Source: an uncultured Prevotellaceae bacterium
GTDB lineage: Bacteria > Bacteroidota > Bacteroidia > Bacteroidales > Bacteroidaceae
Assembly: GCA_945787625.1 (NCBI GenBank)
Contig: CALZJL010000050.1
Span: 1 to 8,027, forward strand
Direction of reading: 5' to 3'
Length of the DNA: 8,027 nucleotides
Of this stretch, positions 6,801 through 8,027 are shown piece after piece. The translations under genes and the position numbers were made by a program. Position 1 is the first letter of the stretch. The number at the start of each line of letters is the position of its first letter. The notes beneath the pieces were generated by a model. The model saw only the letters and a program-made list of their open reading frames with translations. It did no database searches and was not told where the DNA came from.

Positions 6801-8027
6801 AGCCTGGCACTTTTACTTCGTCCCACGTTGTGGCATCGACTTCGTCGCCGTAAAAATCTGTCTCGCCTGGCATAGTGAGCTCGGCGTTGAGTACGTTCCA
6901 CTTGAGCCGCCACATGCCTCCGAGATTCTGCCATCGTCTGCTCCCCACGGGGTCGAGCCAGGGCTTGTCGTAGCGTGCGTCGGCGCGAAGGGCGTCGGTG
7001 TTGGAATAGGGGATATATGTGGCGTGGCCTGCTTCCTTGTTTTCCTCAAAGATTGTTTCGTCTTGCCAGTATAGCCCTTTGGGAAGATCGTTGTCACTTA
7101 CTGGACTGAAGCGGAACCATGCATCGCTGCCGACATCTTCGCCTTCCTTAGAGAGATATACTTCGCCTTGCTCATTGACGGCAAAGTTATAGAACTCGTG
7201 CTCGGGGCTCTGTCGGGTGCCTACGTTTTTGCTTACCAAGAGGCGATAAGTGTCTGTCTGACCTTCGACCTTGACGATCTGGAACATCTGGTTCCAGTTG
7301 GGGTAGTCTAAGGTTTTGTCTTGAGTCCATTGCAGGGGTGGCTTGGCATTCGCGCCGGCATTTAAGGCTGCGTCGATACATTTGCCGCAACTCTTGTTGA
7401 GAAGCTGGAACCAATTGGTGTACGTCTTGGTCAGGGCGGGGAGGTTGAGGGTCCACATCTGCCCTTGCGATTTGGCATCTGGGGTCTCGGTGATGATGAC
7501 GGCATCGTTGTCCATTCTGCCGCCGTTGGAGATGGCCTTGCCCGAGGCTACGCTCGTGATGATATACGTCCTGAAGGGAAGGGGTATGTGATGCTCCATG
7601 ACGTCAGCCACTTCGACCATCTCAAAATATGTGTCGGTCGATGTGAGGTCCTGGCGCATCCATAAGGCTCCATTTGCATCGCGAGTCACGGCCTTGGACT
7701 CGTCGGAGGCGCAAAGCAGCTGTACTGCCGACCCGGCAATGCCGGGACTCTTGATGGTGAAGACTTGATTGGTGTTGCTCAGGTCTGTCTTCCACTGCAA
7801 GAGCTTGCCATTGTTTTGCAAGGCCATGTCAATGCTCCTGCACGATGCTATGTTGTATAGACCGTATGTCTCTGTATTACTGTTTGATATGAGAGCCCAC
7901 ATCTGCGACTCACTGTCTTCATCAACGTCTGCCAGCTCTACAGCCGAACTCAGGTCGTTGCCCATCGAAGTTACGGCCTTGTCAGAGCCATTCGATACGA
8001 TGCGGTAGATACTGCCCACGTTTTGGG
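3856..8027 (-). CDS. Secreted LacZ-type GH2 beta-galactosidase with two N-terminal ricin-type lectin-like modules (5' end outside window)
   Basis: It hydrolyses terminal beta-galactosides by the retaining GH2 mechanism. The frame stays open to the right edge (Gln-Asn precede the GTG at 8017-8019), so the true start and any signal peptide lie outside. Numbering from that GTG, the order is lectin-like modules (1-137, 147-305), GH2 sugar-binding domain (about 310-535), Ig-like domain (536-652), TIM barrel (653-935), domain 4 (940-1045), Bgal small-chain domain (1060-1330) and tail (1338-1387). The acid/base is Glu782 (SLGNES), the nucleophile Glu845 (MCEYAHAMG), and the LacZ Mg-site Glu/His are Glu736 and His738 (DEADVEFH). 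WDWVDQ (876-881) and ARGPRSNTVDRKTG (1201-1214) also match. QGGN replaces the QDSR segment of E. coli LacZ, and Cys1307 stands where LacZ has its late active-site Trp, a variant seen in many Bacteroidetes homologues as I recall. With over 1389 residues it is well beyond the 1023 of LacZ. Beta-galactosidase is the best call; the natural substrate is unknown. Confidence 0.94.
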   Translation of the reverse strand, partial: QNVGSIYRIVSNGSDKAVTSMGNDLSSAVELADVDEDSESQMWALISNSNTETYGLYNIASCRSIDMALQNNGKLLQWKTDLSNTNQVFTIKSPGIAGSAVQLLCASDESKAVTRDANGALWMRQDLTSTDTYFEMVEVADVMEHHIPLPFRTYIITSVASGKAISNGGRMDNDAVIITETPDAKSQGQMWTLNLPALTKTYTNWFQLLNKSCGKCIDAALNAGANAKPPLQWTQDKTLDYPNWNQMFQIVKVEGQTDTYRLLVSKNVGTRQSPEHEFYNFAVNEQGEVYLSKEGEDVGSDAWFRFSPVSDNDLPKGLYWQDETIFEENKEAGHATYIPYSNTDALRADARYDKPWLDPVGSRRWQNLGGMWRLKWNVLNAELTMPGETDFYGDEVDATTWDEVKVPGCLEMQGWGKPLYINVEYPFADQPPYINMKSGLDNSVGSYRRNFTLPEGWENERVLLHFDGIYSAAYVWVNGKWVGYTQGGNMDAEFDITPHVRTGENNISVRVIRWTDGSYLEGQDMWHMSGIHRDVYLVSVPKVFVRDHCIRATYADDMSSALLSVELTLDNRDALTATKSYEVRLIDPTGNTVETKTSTVDFEGEPGKTLRLDFEVAKPILWTSDNPCLYTVEIAQRDGSAETEESAFATKYGFCKAEIRDKQFLVNNRRTLLKGVNTQDTHPTLGRTMDIETMWKDLTMMKQANVNCVRTSHYPRSPKMNAMMDYLGLYMMDEADVEFHKNWTDNGKIHTSPTWRAAIVDRVERMVLRDRNHPSIVSWSLGNESNGGQNFNHAYDAARALDSRPIHYEGASRAGTSPSDIFSVMYLDVPTVETDVDNKNQPYFMCEYAHAMGHSVGNLQEYWDVMEASRNGMGGCIWDWVDQAIVDAQDIKNGEYKLNGFNKYRYGIDYGGPTQGNFVNNGIITADRTWTGKLDEVRRVYQYVKFVKMEDGVLSLKQDYETLNLEGYVLKYTVLKNGEEVQSGTEVLPAISTLSDASATEITIPHTTTYETGAEYLLNVAICVPEATPWCEALYPIAQTQYTLQERGTLPEPINYGQPLTYTSGVLSNDLINISVATTGTNRGITEWAMNGVNIIESNSAPEYSNYRWIENDAPYGTDPRYDDSNGITTKTVSVKLADDATYATITQRGTGTWCNYTFVYKVYQCGIVDLKATYTPVAASNMRRIGLDMSFNPELCNTQYYARGPRSNTVDRKTGSDLGLYSLPVREYHVDYVKPQTSGDRQDLRMITLCDDKGKGVRIDTEGQVHMTLDNYKDTYMHTIRHQWDMTPSDAVYAHFDYLQRGIGNGSCGAGVMSKYELPTSGSYTYTLRFTPVGDYDPTGISDVIGADSKASSEPIYDLQGRRIMRSSDTKSLPTGVYVSEGRKIVGF
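3859..4008 (-). other. C-terminal sorting-like tail of the beta-galactosidase
   Basis: Residues 1338-1387 follow the Bgal small-chain domain after a short Asp/Ser/Ala linker. They end in PIYDLQGRRI, SLPTGVYVSEGRK and IVGF. The pattern 'YDLQGRR ... L-x-GVY(I/V) ... G-(K/R)-(K/I)-(V/I)' is typical of C-terminal tails on secreted Prevotella and other Bacteroidales proteins and resembles type IX secretion tails. A T9SS route is inferred, not shown. Confidence 0.65.
7105..7581 (-). other. Ricin-type lectin-like module 2 of the beta-galactosidase
   Basis: Residues 147-305 repeat the beta-trefoil theme: RTYIITSVASGKAIS, GQMWTLNL, NWFQLLNKSCGKCIDAAL, PLQWTQDK, NQMFQIVKVEGQ, YRLLVSKN, WFRFSPVS. The NKSCGKCIDAAL and LQWTQ phrases are the most ricin-like in the protein. 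It sits directly before the GH2 core and probably holds the enzyme on glycan. Confidence 0.75.
7609..8019 (-). other. Ricin-type lectin-like module 1 of the beta-galactosidase
   Basis: Residues 1-137 show beta-trefoil repeats: SIYRIVSNGSDKAV, SQMWALISNSNTETYGLYNI, RSIDMALQNNGKLLQW, NQVFTIK. The alternation of a 'W/F-x-I/L' strand with a sugar-loop-like 'sgk-x-id' is the ricin B pattern. It probably binds carbohydrate. Its first strand may begin outside the window. Confidence 0.7.

Noticed and set aside
8017..8019. GTG as the true start of the galactosidase gene
   Set aside because: The frame remains open upstream to the edge, no signal peptide is present after the GTG, and the lectin module appears to begin at or before it.

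Overview
The window looks like Bacteroidales chromosome, most like Prevotella or a close relative from gut or rumen. It carries two very large, co-directional genes for secreted multidomain proteins, both on the minus strand and both cut by the window edges. The lineage is inferred from three things: a short C-terminal tail on the beta-galactosidase of the kind common in Prevotella secreted proteins, N-terminal lectin-like modules joined to a catalytic domain, and Big_2, CotH, dockerin and cohesin-like modules on one chain. No Shine-Dalgarno sequence is visible at the one start codon in view, which also fits Bacteroidetes. The coding DNA is moderately GC-rich and the single intergenic gap is strongly AT-rich.

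Layout in transcription order (right to left). Positions 8027-3856 hold a LacZ-type GH2 beta-galactosidase of at least 1389 residues whose N-terminus lies beyond the right edge. It has two ricin-type (beta-trefoil) lectin-like modules, the full five-domain LacZ core with both catalytic glutamates, and a C-terminal sorting-like tail. Positions 3855-3621 are a 235-base gap filled with degenerate octamer repeats (TTWTRAGG), a two-copy 53-bp tandem repeat, a perfect 21-bp inverted repeat and two small palindromes. Positions 3620-1 are one uninterrupted reading frame of at least 1206 codons. It encodes an exported protein with a signal peptide, two lectin-like modules, a Big_2 Ig-like domain, a CotH-kinase-like domain, a type I dockerin-like pair and the start of a cohesin-like domain. 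Its C-terminus lies beyond the left edge.

Read together, this looks like part of an extracellular or cell-surface glycan-processing locus. The galactosidase would trim beta-galactosides while held on glycan by its lectin modules. The downstream protein would sit on similar ligands and present a CotH domain, either a protein kinase or a pseudokinase scaffold, plus dockerin/cohesin modules for protein-protein assembly. That cooperation is inferred from shared architecture and gene order; nothing in the window proves co-transcription. The features most worth a second look are the repeat-filled gap and the combination of CotH, dockerin and cohesin-like modules on one chain.
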